Below, in pieces: positions 54,597 to 64,000 of a stretch of DNA of 64,000 bases. Source of the DNA: Perilla frutescens (lineage: Eukaryota; Streptophyta; Magnoliopsida; Lamiales; Lamiaceae). The position numbers and the translations under genes are program-made. Numbering within the stretch: the first letter of the stretch is position 1; each line of letters opens with the position of its first letter. The notes below the pieces were generated by a model, which did no database searches, was not told where the DNA came from, and saw nothing but the letters and a program-made list of their open reading frames with translations. The stretch covers positions 21,008,001 through 21,072,000 of the forward strand of contig BRKX01000003.1 in NCBI GenBank assembly GCA_026008535.1, read 5' to 3'.

Positions 54597-55743
54597 GATG
54601 ACACAAAAGAATGAAGATTTCTCGAGCTTATGAAAAGAGTTTCTGGTTTAGGTTCTCGCTCGAGAAGATACATCCATCGAGATCATAAAGAGGCTCATAC
54701 TCGACTTATGAAGGATTACTTCGATGAAAATTCAACATATAGTCCCAATCTATTTCAACGATGTTTTCGGATGTGTAAAGAGTTATTTATTCGCTTAGTT
54801 AATGCCTTGGAATTTCACGATGAATATTTTGAGTGGAGGGACGATGCAATGATGAGAAAAGGTTTCTCATTATTTTAGAAATGCACTGTGACTATCAGAC
54901 AATTAGCATATGGTGGTCCAACTTATCATTATGATGAGTATTTACATGTTGCAAAAATAATGATCATCGATTATTTGTTTACCTTTTTTCAAGGTGTGAT
55001 TAAAGTATTCAGTAAAAATTACATGAGGCAACCCAATGCTTCTGAGCTTGATAAAATTGCATGAACAGAGGCATAACTTTCCTCAGATGTTCAGTAGCCT
55101 TGAGTGTATACACTGTGAATGAAAAAAATTGTTCGATCACTTGGAAAAGCTAATATACTCGTGGCGATCATGAAGTCCCAACAATTATGTTTGAAGCAGT
55201 CACTTCTATTGATTTTTGGACATGACATGCTTTATTTGGTATGACATGGTCAAACAATGAAAACAATGTGCTTAATCAATCCCCGTTGTTCAACAACATT
55301 GTACAAGGGTGTGCGCCGAATGTGAATTTCAATATAAATGGTGAAAAATATTCACAAAGATATTACCTAACAGACGAAATCTATTTGAAATAGGCTAGTT
55401 TTGTCAAGAGTTTTTAGTGTCCTCAAGATTTAAAGAGAAAAAAGTTCAAGAAATGAGAATTTTGGGTGCTCCAAGGTCGTTGAGCAATGATTAGAAATTC
55501 AAATCGTTTTCGACAGAAAATTAACTTGAAAGAAGTTATGTTAGCTTGCATTATCTTACATAATCTGATTATAGTGAATGAAAAAGATACGACATCCAAT
55601 TGGATGAATGAACCCGACATCAATGAATCAAGAACCAATTATCTAGAGATAAATCAAGGCTCTCATAGACCATTCCATGACTATCTGAGGAGAGGATTCG
55701 AACTACGTGACAGGAAAAATATCATCAACTTCGAGCGGACTTG
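54597..55743 (+). pseudogene. PIF/Harbinger transposase, degraded
   Basis: The plant PIF transposase (DDE nuclease, 3-bp target duplication) can be followed across frames: HTRLMKDYFDENSTYSPNLF and FRMCKELFIRLVNALEFHDE, YFEWRDDAMMRKG (54630-54878), then TIRQLAYGGPTYHYDEYLHV, FQGVIKVFSKNYMRQPNASE, traces of the catalytic region (IMKSQQLC..., TICF-like text), YYLTDEIYLK and finally RFRQKINLKEVMLACIILHN and LIIVNEKDTT (55487-55744). Many stops and small deletions; the first catalytic Asp region (near 55100) is damaged. hAT-B sits in its 5' region. Its usual partner ORF is not adjacent, though a decayed one lies at 34330. Confidence 0.85.
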
Positions 55744-56109
55744 ATCGAGCACGTGTTGGCACTCTACGGACATAATTAGCAAGTTATTAATTTAAATTTA
55801 TGTATTTTTATTATGTTGGGTGTTGGTTTAACATGTATATTTTTTGTATCATTTCTTCATATATTTCTCTTTGATTTGTGTTTTAATTTTAATTATTGTT
55901 CAATTTTTTAGTTAATCATTTTTTAAATTAATTTATTAATTAAAATATATATGTAAAATTAAATATTTAAGTATAATAAATGAGTAAATATGAATAAAAT
56001 AAATTAAATTATAAAATATAATAAAAGATAAATGAGTGGATATGACAATGTAATACATTAATAGTTCGCAAATACTTATGTGCACTAGATGCACATATTG
56101 TTATTTTAG
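55744..56109. other. AT-rich spacer
   Basis: Probably the 3' end of the Harbinger element and the left part of the Mutator-like element. I could not find the terminal repeats of either. Confidence 0.4.
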
Positions 56110-56149
56110 ACGGGTCGGGTCCAACCCATACACTGCCCTGAGATATAAA

Positions 56150-56460
56150 AATAACATGCTTATTATTTTTCATTCTGCTTTCTCAACCCTAGTTTGAAGC
56201 ATTAGAGAAATTGAGATTCGTTTCCATTCTATTTTCTAAACCCTAGTTTGAAGAATCACGCTAGAGGACTACTCGTCGTTACTTCAATGAAGATTTTCGG
56301 CTATCCTTGTTCCTAGTTTCATGAGATTACGTGAGATCAATACTTTAGTGAAGATTTGACGGAGATTCCACCGCAGTTGTTGTCGAAGAGGAGTTATCAG
56401 CCGTGCAATCGAGTTTTCTGATTGCTTCTTCAACTCGCTGCCATCAGAGGTGAGATTGTT
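56150..56460 (+). promoter_or_regulatory. Promoter/leader of the Ulp1-like gene
   Basis: GATATAAAAATAA (56152-56164) is TATA-like. Downstream, two telo-box-like AACCCTAGTTTGAAG words (near 56188 and 56252) sit in a partly duplicated ~60-base leader, and CAGAGGTGAG (56444-56453) looks like a splice donor. Together they suggest a transcribed leader with introns. Confidence 0.4.
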
Positions 56461-56700
56461 AATATCTATGATTTTTGTTTGGCGTTTTATTTATATTTTG
56501 TGTTCTTCAATTATTGATTATGTTTTTATTTGTTGTGACCGCAGTTTGAGTTGAAGAGGAGTTATCGTCCATTCAATCGTGTTTTCCAGCTTCTTCAATA
56601 TGGGTCCATTATAAGTTAGATTGTTAATTTTTTAAGGTTTTTGTTCGGTATTTTATTTATATTTTTGTTTCTTTACTAGTTGATTACTTTTTATTTGTTT
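56372..56700 (+). repeat. Direct duplication in the leader, ~180 bp
   Basis: GAAGAGGAGTTATC(A/G) followed by a CAATCG(A/T)GTTTTC block, a TTCTTCAA block and (G/T)TTAGATTGTTAAT-like wording recur about 180 bases apart (56384 and 56563). The first copy ends in a CAG acceptor-like site at 56542, so the second copy starts like a duplicated exon plus intron. Confidence 0.65.
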
Positions 56701-56904
56701 ATTTTTAGTATCTGATAGCTGACCAATTATTTTAAGCGTGAGTTTTGTTGAAAAAAATGCACGATGTTTCTTATTGTGGTTGTAATATGCAATCAAAGAA
56801 AATAGATTAGCTCACTATTTTGATTTGAGGCTTTTATCTCTGCAAGATATTTTGGATGTCATGTTTCCTTGTTTAGTATTAGGTTTTACACATTTGAAGA
56901 ATCA

Positions 56905-57395
56905 TTTTATACCTGTATAAGTATGATGTGTGTGTGGAGTATATGTACCATTTTATACATGTATAAGTATCACATGGGTTTATCTCTGAATTATATATAC
57001 CATTCTATACATATATAAGTATCACAGATGTGTGAATGTGAATTATATGTATGATTATATTCATATATAAGTACATTTTTATACATGTATAAGTATTATA
57101 ATTGTATAAAAGCTGAGGTATGGATTAATTACAATAAATTTAGTACCATTTTATACATGTATAAGTATCACAGGTGTGTGAATGTGAATTATATGGACGA
57201 TTTTATTCATGTACAAGTACCATTTTATACATATATAAGTATCACAATTGTATGAAAATTGAAGTGTTTAAGTATCAGTTTATACATGTATAAGTATCAC
57301 AATTGTATGAAAACTGAGGTGTTTAAGTTTAGAATTAGTTTCAGAATTTTTAAGTATCTTTTTATACATGTATAAGTATCAAAATTGTATGAAAA
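56905..57395. repeat. Tandem array with TATACATGTATA palindrome core
   Basis: CATTTTATACATGTATAAG (or close variants) recurs at least eight times (about 56909, 56951, 57001, 57075, 57142, 57219, 57279, 57361), spaced 42-85 bases, each followed by TATCACA(A/G) and (G/T)TGTATGAAAA or GTGTGTGAATGTG. The core is a perfect 12-base palindrome. Confidence 0.8.
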
Positions 57396-57479
57396 TTGAG
57401 GTGTTTGAGTTTAGTCTTAGTTTAAGGATTGAGAGGGTGCTGGAATTTCAATTTCAGTATGCAACATGTGGGGTCTTTG

Positions 57480-58122
57480 AATGGTGTGATGACTGCTGAA
57501 TTGTTGTACTTCCCTATCTGCACTTTTTTCTTGTTGTCATAGATTTATGTGAACGTTTAGTGCACCATTTAGACAATATCATGCGTTCTAGTGTTGCAGA
57601 TAGTATTTTTTGGCAGCCGTCGACTTTGTTGGTAAAATTTTTATATTGCGTGTTATATTTATTTTCTTGTATTGTTAATTTTATTGGTGTTTACATGATA
57701 TAAATTTTCTTTTCTTGGTATAGCATAAAGAGTTTGCTGATTTTCTTGGAATATTCGTCATTCGAAAGCGTCTGAATTAAAGTCTTATCCTCTAGTGAAT
57801 GTTGAACTGGAGTGGCAAAAGAATGCAACTGGTTTCGATTGCGGGGTTTTCGTTATGAATCACATACAGAATTTTGAAGATAAACTTTATACATGCCCTG
57901 ATTTGTTAAAGGTCCGAGTTGTTTTGTTATTTCTTTCTCCTTCAAATTTTTTTATGTTCTCTTTTTTGTAATTGAATTTTTTCAACTTTCTTTGTGCAGT
58001 CGTACGGTTGAAAGAAGTTACGAGCACTGTATTGTGCTCGTATTATACTTGTAGGCACTAATGACATGAGATTTGAGGTTCACAGATTTGTCCTGATCTT
58101 CATCAACAGAAGGAAGAAATGA
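57480..58122 (+). pseudogene. Ulp1-like C48 cysteine protease, transposon-borne, fragment
   Basis: Ulp1 proteases cleave SUMO from proteins. Pieces on the + strand: HHLDNIMRSS and ADSIFWQPST (57560-57620), an intron-like gap, then SYPLVNVELEWQKNATGF and DCGVFVMNHIQNF (57780-57890). Here the catalytic Cys in DCGVFVM and the oxyanion-hole Gln seven residues before it are present. After an AG|GT-like junction (57910) and a T-rich intron-like stretch, LRALYCARIILVGTNDMRF ends at TGA 58120-58122. The catalytic His/Asp part is not clearly preserved and the start was not found; a stop interrupts SY...KKLRALY. Likely a remnant or a multi-exon gene I read only in part. Confidence 0.65.
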
Positions 58123-58984
58123 TACATCTTGTGATTGAATGAATTTTTTTGGGATGTTATTAGATGATGGACACATTGCTATAATGTTGAACTTGATTTT
58201 ATTTGATGTTTTTGTCGGTTTTGGTATTTTGGGAGAATACTATTTTTTGTAATTTCTGGGAGAATACTCTTTCTTGGATTTGGTGGGCAACTTTTGGATT
58301 TGTTGTTTTTATTGTTAATGATTAACAGATGGAATGTCTGAAATGTATTAAGAATTGTATTATTCTATAGTCTCTCTATGTTTTTTCTCATTAGAAAATG
58401 GCTTTTGGGTGTGCCAAATTTGTAGTAGTTCTTGTTGATTTTATGTAAAGTATATAAAAAGTATCATTTAATATTAAATAAAGTACTAATGAACATGTAA
58501 TTTGGTCACATTATAATTACAACAAATAATCACCGTATATGTTCAGAAGTAATTGTGCTTCAACTTTAGTTGTGAATTAGTTCTGTAATCATCATTCATA
58601 ACCTGATATTAAACAAACCTGATTCTTGTTTAGATATAATATTAGTATAATGTACATAGCATAAATGTATAACACCAGAAATGAAAGAGTAACATCCTTA
58701 TCTTTTAAGAGTCATATCTAGTATGTGTTTATTTAAAGAATTAAACAAAACTATCATAAATTAATGGTTAACAAATCAACATACATGAAAAAATCACAAC
58801 ATTACAAAACCTAATCAATATGTTTTTGCAATATAATTGTAAAATTATCGAAATAAAAATTTAATCAAAAATATCATCATTCCAAGAATTTGCTAAGGAA
58901 AACAAAACATGAGTCAGATAAAATAAAAAGTACCATGTGGAAAGGAAAAAAAATCTCAAGTACGATAAAGACAAATATCAACAT
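58123..58984. other. Non-coding tail between convergent genes
   Basis: T-rich then A-rich DNA, presumably 3' UTR sequences of the two convergent genes. Nothing else seen. Confidence 0.5.
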
Positions 58985-61904
58985 GATATTAATCTAAAAC
59001 AATTGAGGGTTGGAAGTTTTGGATCCAAACTCATCCAACTGAGTTGAGTTTGCTTCATCACTTGTCTTCTTTCTACATTTCTTAAGTTGTCCTTTAATTC
59101 TCTTTTTTCTTCCCTTGGTTGCTGTTTTTGGAGGATCAATGACACTTACCCATGATGATGAGACATCTGTGACCTATATCAAATTTTATGTTGTTGTCAG
59201 TACTTCAACGGCCTGCAATATGCTCTTAGATCCCTCTTCTATAATCATTCTTGCATCTTCATTTTCTTGGGCCTTGATAAGTACACTGTAATGCTTCCTC
59301 GCCATCTTATGCCTTCAACTGTTGAAAGTCACCGTTCTTGTAATCTGATCACCTGAATTTGCAACTTTATCTCATAAATCTTTTTTCGCAAATTTCATCC
59401 ATCTTTTCATAATATAACGAATGGGTATTTGTTGTACTAAATTTCTATCCAATATTCTCAAGCTATGAGAACACAACAATCCATACTCCTCAAATCCTCT
59501 ACACATGCAACTTATGAAATTTTGCCCATGGAAAAAATTCACTCTATGAGGAATGTCAGCATCATGGTTTTGAACATCATATACTCTAACTTCTAATTCT
59601 TCAACTGACACATTAACAATTGATGATATAGATTTCAAAAGCTCATCCTCAAAATCAGTGAACACGGATAGTGTGTATACCTCAGAAGCATGCTTGAGTA
59701 TTTCTATCAGTATTCAAATTCATCAACTTGTTCTCGGCTTCTCCATCATTGAACTGTTCTCTTAAAATGTGTAGAACTCATGCAAATTTGTAGTCTTGCT
59801 TGCCTTGAATCCAATTGCGTTGTTTATACTCTCACTTCATTGAGAATAAAGAATTCTAGCTGAAAAGTATTACTCATTGTACGCAATGCACTGCCTAATT
59901 ATTCATGCATATCTCAACACTATAAACAGCACCTAGAGGCACTTGGGAACTTCTTCAGCATCATCCAACATTCGGGAGGTAGAATAGGCATATCAAAAAG
60001 GATGAAGCTGACTAGATGATATCATGTCCACATTGCTCATGCAGATTTGACCATAGCTTGGAGATGGCACATACGGGATTCTTGGGATTTTCTTAAGAGG
60101 AGAGAGATTCAGATGATAGGGACTAATCCGAAAAGAGTTGGTGCAATGCTGGACTGCTGGAAGGTGTGAGGCCTAGATGATAAGAAGAAATCCCTGAAAA
60201 ATTGGGATTTGATCAACAGCTAACTGGATAAGGTTTCTCCAGTCTGGTGGAGTAGGACATGTCGATTTCGGAAGCAGTTGAAGAGCCCCCGCCTGTGAGG
60301 GGATTTGATTTCGGATTGTACTCTATTCAAACAAGTTATTTTCTGGAAACAATAGAAAGTCAGAGTCAGATACAATATTTAATTCCTACATTTTTACTTT
60401 CCATCTTATTTTTACTTTCAAGCTGCCACGACAGCAAAAACAATCTGATGTGCCTTATGCCCTCAGGACTTAGGATCTGTTTTAATGCTCAACGTTGGTG
60501 TTGAGTCTTTTATCAATTTAATTCAGTAAGTTATTTTCTTCTATTATGTCTTTAATTTCTGCGAGTTTAATTCCATCTAGCATGAGTAGCAAGATTTCCA
60601 TTTCTGGTATTTGAACGATAGATAATGATTTAGGTGAAATTCTGAACTCATGAGGCCATGTGGGCATATTACTGCATGAATTGTTTTTGCCTTTTTTTAT
60701 CTTGATCCAAGTGAGTGTGTGTTTGAAATGACTAATGTGGTTGATCACTCTTCAGTTATAGAGGGCACACCAAGATTAATTAAACTAGTGAATCATAATT
60801 GTGTGTTAATTCATATAGTAATTAGAAAAACGGTGGGTTGTTGTAGGCACACGAGGAATCAGTAAACATAACAAACTTGGGTTCGTCTAGGGCACACTAT
60901 TATCTATTCATTTACATCTCTTTGGGGAACTGTGAGGTGGGTGATAGGTTAGGGGTTTAATCAAAGAGGAATCACTTTTAAACATATTTTGAACGGATGA
61001 ATGATGAGACGTAGCGAGGAATCCAATCTCCATAACTGGGTGACCTAGTAATACAGAAAAATCAGTGTGCCTATGATCGAGTGAATAAAACCTAAATCAG
61101 ATTCCAGTTCAAACACTGGAAACTTTTGTTATTTGATATTCTCTTTAAGTTTATTTTGCAGATTTATATTTCAGTAAGGTGACAATACAAACCAACCCTT
61201 TTTTGTGATTGGTGACCCAAAGGTAGAATCACATCAGCTCTCTGTGGGATCGACTCATACTCATAAGCTAGCTAGATTCACTGTGGACACAGGAGTAAAA
61301 ATAATATTTTGAACGCGAAAAGACCGCAAGTATAGTGCATTTGTAATTGCAAGATCTTGATCAGTGAATATTGTATCGGACATTTCAACTTCATTGATTT
61401 CTTGAAAACCTCAAACAACCATTCAAATGTATCAATCTTCTCATCCGTTAAGAATGCATAGCCAAACATGACATTCTTCTCATGGTTATTAAGTCCAACA
61501 AAGGGGGCACAAATCATATTATACTTGTTGGTTCTATAGGTTGTGTCAAAAACTAGCATGTCACCATACAGATAACAATCTTCACACATCATCAAGTCTC
61601 TCCAGAATACATTGGATAGCCTTCCATCACTATCCAACTTGAATCTATAAAAAAATTCTTCATCTTCAGCCCTGTCTTGACATAACATGTCCACAAAACT
61701 TTGTGCATCTCCCACTTCAATTTGTTTTATCTTCATTATGTTTACAAAATTCTGGTGATCCTTTATCATATGACCAACCATATTCTTACCCCCCGCTTCT
61801 TTTACCATGTATCAATATGAATCATTTGCTCTCATGCCAGAGGAAATCATGTCTTGAATAAGATCAGCTTTGTCACATGTAATCGATCTATGAGATCTAT
61901 ACAT
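58985..61904 (-). pseudogene. FAR1/FRS-type Mutator transposase, split
   Basis: On the minus strand from the right: SHRSITCDKADLIQDMIS and MVKEAGGKNMVGHMIKD (61904-61740), then the MULE DDE core with FKLDSDGRLSNVFW, LVFDTTYRTNKYNMICAPFV and FLTDEKIDTFEWLF, ending IFTDQDLAITNALY near 61320. A ~1.4-kb insertion follows. The gene resumes at about 59915 with SARILYSQ, SESINNAIGFKASKTTN, HASEVYT, the SWIM zinc finger (CMCRGFEEYGLLCSH, about 59490-59520) and a Lys-rich end VIDPPKTATKGRKKRIKG (59050-59150). FAR1-type proteins derive from such transposases; the context marks this one as a transposon gene. Stops, the insertion and Copia-C at its 5' side inactivate it. Confidence 0.82.
59920..61312 (-). 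repeat. Insertion in the FRS transposase; relative of the repeat in hAT-B
   Basis: Transposase similarity stops near 61313 and resumes near 59915; the DNA between shows no homology to it. On the minus strand it starts near CTCCTGTGTCCACAGTGAAT and holds GAGTCGATCCCACAGAGAGC and CCCTAGACGAACCC, related to 52070-53090. An 81-codon frame at 60259 is not convincing. I could not define ends or a target duplication, and some transposase bases seem lost at the junction. Confidence 0.55.
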
Positions 61905-63363
61905 TGTTGGGGTTTTCTCGAATTGTACCCCACAGGATCTATTTGGATGCCATTAATTCTAACTCATGTAAATCATAATTTTATGTGTGAAATTAATTAT
62001 CCTATGTTGAATTAACATGCAAGTTTCAATTTTGAATCTATTGTAGCAGAATAAAATAGAATCTATCGAAATTATACTTACAATCGTTGTCGGGTTGCTC
62101 ACGGGATTAAAGGTCTAATCCCGTTGTTGATGGAGAACACATGGATGGCAACTTCATCATGGTGTTCGAAACCTTCACATCTCCATATTCTACTTCTTGA
62201 TCTTCTGTTGTATTCCCGGACCTTGTTTAGATGCAGGGTGGGCTACAGACTACTAAACGGTTGTGCAAAACCTAGGGAATCAAGAGAGCACTTAGAGGGG
62301 ATGTATTGATGTGTATTTTTCATATATTTTCGTGCCCCCCCCTTATTATATGAGAGGAGGCGAAAATTTCATCTCCAAACCCTAATGGGTTTGGGCCTCC
62401 AACTCTTGTTCTATTCCCAGTCCACTTAGGTCATATTAGGCTACAACAGGGATCTAGAAGAATATTAAATTGGTCTACTAATTTATTTAATTTCTAGTAT
62501 CCAATAAAATTAGGATATAATTAAATAAATTAAGTATTATTTTTATTCAACTAAAGAAATAATATTGACCTATCAATTTAATACATATTTACGAATATGC
62601 TTTCTTCTTTAGTTCAGCCATTCCCCATGTTTAAGATATAATGTCCATTAATTAATTATGTAAGCTTCTGACAGCTATAATTAATTAATATCTTGTTCCT
62701 TGAGTAGTACCGCATGACTTCCGTATCATGTAAAGAATAAATTAATATTCTGCTTGCAGGGCTTCCCATGATCTACGTGCTTCCTCAAGAGGACATCATC
62801 AACCTGGCGCACCAGGACATGATGACCATACATAATGCACGACCCATAATATATGTAAATGTCACTACCCAAAATATCGAGGTTGTTGATTCTATCAAAG
62901 AATCTCACTCATTGATAAATCAAAGTAGTGGACATAACATATATATGTCCACCATTACATATGGGTTAAGAACCCGAACTCTGTGGATCTTTATTCTCTC
63001 CCTTTAGGGTCAGAACAGAGAATAGTATCCTCTCATGATCCTCCTCAATACACTAACAAGTGTATCAGAATAATTAGCTAGTCAAGATAAACTAACTATT
63101 AGATTATTCTATAGTCTACAATGGTTGGTTCAGGACCATCTAAACTGCGAGCCTTTTAATACTTTGCAAGGAATCTGTTGATATGATCTTTACCGTGTGT
63201 TCACCCATACCATATTATCTACAATGCAAGTATATGTAAACATGCATATAAATATAACAATAAATAAATGCACAAACAGTGACTGCAATCATTATTCAAT
63301 CTATATTATCTTATTATTGTTTATTGTATACAAAGACAAGCTTTCCAGTATACAAAACCAACA
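61905..63363 (-). repeat. Copia-C 3' LTR
   Basis: 1459 bp from TGTTGGGGTTTTCTCG to AAAACCAACA. It begins inside the FRS transposase and is followed by a polypurine tract (minus strand). Its right two-thirds match, inverted, the truncated LTR at 36846-37821, which fixes its nature. The second LTR lies beyond the window. Confidence 0.85.
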
Positions 63364-64000
63364 ATCTCCCACTTATACTCGAAGCATGTCTTTCAAATAT
63401 AAACAACACATTGGCTAACTCTCCAATATAACATAAACTCAAAACGGCCCCGGGTCTGCATCAACTCCCATTATCTCCACTTAACCATTGAAGGTCTGAG
63501 CTTGGAAGGCTCGTGAATGGGACAACCATTTTTGTCTTCCAATGCAACCTTGACCACTACCACATCTTCCTCCCTTATGTCTCGTATAAAGTAGTACTTA
63601 ATCTTATGTGTTTAATTGTCCCATGGACTCTGGATTCCTTTTCGAATTTGCTACTGCATTGGAGTTATCATAGTGTGTCGTGATACTCCTAAGGTAAATT
63701 AAAAACCGCACTTAAGTCTAATAAGAAGTTATGGAGGCGTACAGTCTTTCATAGCCTCAGAGCCAGCTATATACTCGATTTTTATGATGGAGCGAGCATG
63801 CATTTCTACCTTACTCCTCCATGCCACGACTCATCTTCTCAATTTAAACACATATGCTGAGGAAGATTTCTATCCGAGTGGTAAAACAAGCATACTATCT
63901 CAAGTCCTCTTGAGAATACTCTTTTCCACAATCCATTGTCCTTAACTAAGGTTAAAATTGATATCTTTCCACTATGCTACTGCATAGTAGATATCGGTCT
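63364..64000 (-). pseudogene. Copia-C internal 3' part: polypurine tract and RNase H remnant
   Basis: On the minus strand GTATAAGTGGGAGAT (63364-63378) abuts the LTR as polypurine tract. Further in, KYYFIRDIREEDVVVVKVAL (about 63541-63600) resembles the Copia RNase H end ((H/K)YHxIRDxVxxGDVxVxKV). Other blocks up to 64000 on the minus strand are in shifting frames. The element leaves the window, so the rest is unknown. Confidence 0.65.

Larger units (their letters stand above)
56110..61904. mobile_element. Mutator-like element with FAR1-type transposase and Ulp1 protease, broken
   Basis: A Ulp1-like gene on the + strand (57480-58122) and a FAR1/FHY3-type MULE transposase on the minus strand (58985-61904) converge tail to tail. 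Plant MULEs carrying a captured Ulp1 (SUMO-protease-like, C48) gene are known (KI-MULEs/Kaonashi). Terminal repeats were not found: the left end is unclear and the right is cut by Copia-C at 61905. A ~1.4-kb insertion splits the transposase. Calling one element rather than two neighbours is inference. Confidence 0.6.

Noticed and set aside
60259..60504. 81-codon frame in the insertion within the FRS gene
   Set aside because: No family resemblance, average codon use, within a non-coding repeat.

Overview
The window is plant nuclear DNA, most likely from a eudicot (a broad judgement, not a species call). It is AT-rich, carries tRNA-derived SINE and MITE families, and is built almost entirely of transposable elements typical of angiosperms: Ty1/Copia and Ty3/Gypsy LTR retrotransposons with tRNA-iMet-type primer sites, a TRIM, hAT, PIF/Harbinger and FAR1-type Mutator-like DNA transposons. 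I found no intact host gene. No element has an uninterrupted coding capacity; most breaks are stop codons at Trp, Gln or other one-step C-to-T sites, plus a few frameshifts.

Layout. (1) 1-1562: a degenerate ~173-bp tandem repeat, then AT-rich spacer. (2) 1563-10516: a 3'-truncated Copia (Copia-A, + strand) split in its integrase by a complete chromodomain-type Gypsy (Gypsy-1, 4394-10017, minus strand, TSD AATAC). (3) 12211-23140: a complete 10.9-kb Tat-lineage Gypsy (minus strand) with dual RNase H and, between pol and its 3' LTR, an extra multi-exon gene on the opposite strand with a Transposase_28-like domain. This element sits in the terminal repeat of an older CGGTT-rich MITE (23141-23704). 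(4) 23705-36580: mostly non-coding, with a trimeric-tail SINE (25875-26353), a Mutator-type MITE with ~80-bp inverted ends (26470-27324), a GGTAT-rich repeat (30825-31135) and a dead Harbinger-associated SANT/NAM-like ORF (34330-35225). (5) 36581-47364: a Sirevirus-type Copia (minus strand, TSD AAGAT) with a large extra ORF downstream of pol; its 3' LTR holds a truncated LTR of another Copia family. (6) 48091-51565: a hAT with TTF and HAT-dimerisation transposase remnants, itself holding a TRIM with an extra inverted LTR fragment. (7) 51566-55745: a PIF/Harbinger transposase pseudogene whose 5' side holds another hAT (51997-54543, TSD GTCATAGT). (8) 56110-61904: a Mutator-like element of the kind that pairs a FAR1-type transposase (minus strand) with a Ulp1-like C48 protease gene (+ strand), broken by a ~1.4-kb insertion and, on its right, by the 3' LTR of a third Copia (61905-63363), whose body leaves the window.

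The genes here do not form a host pathway. They are selfish modules: gag packages RNA; protease, reverse transcriptase, RNase H and integrase copy and insert the LTR elements; DDE transposases move the DNA elements. The points worth following are the accessory genes (antisense Transposase_28 gene, Sirevirus extra ORF, captured Ulp1 protease) and some odd architectures (trimeric SINE tail, TRIM with inverted LTR, palindrome-core tandem array in the Ulp1 leader). Nested order is clear from target-site duplications, which makes the window a readable insertion stratigraphy.
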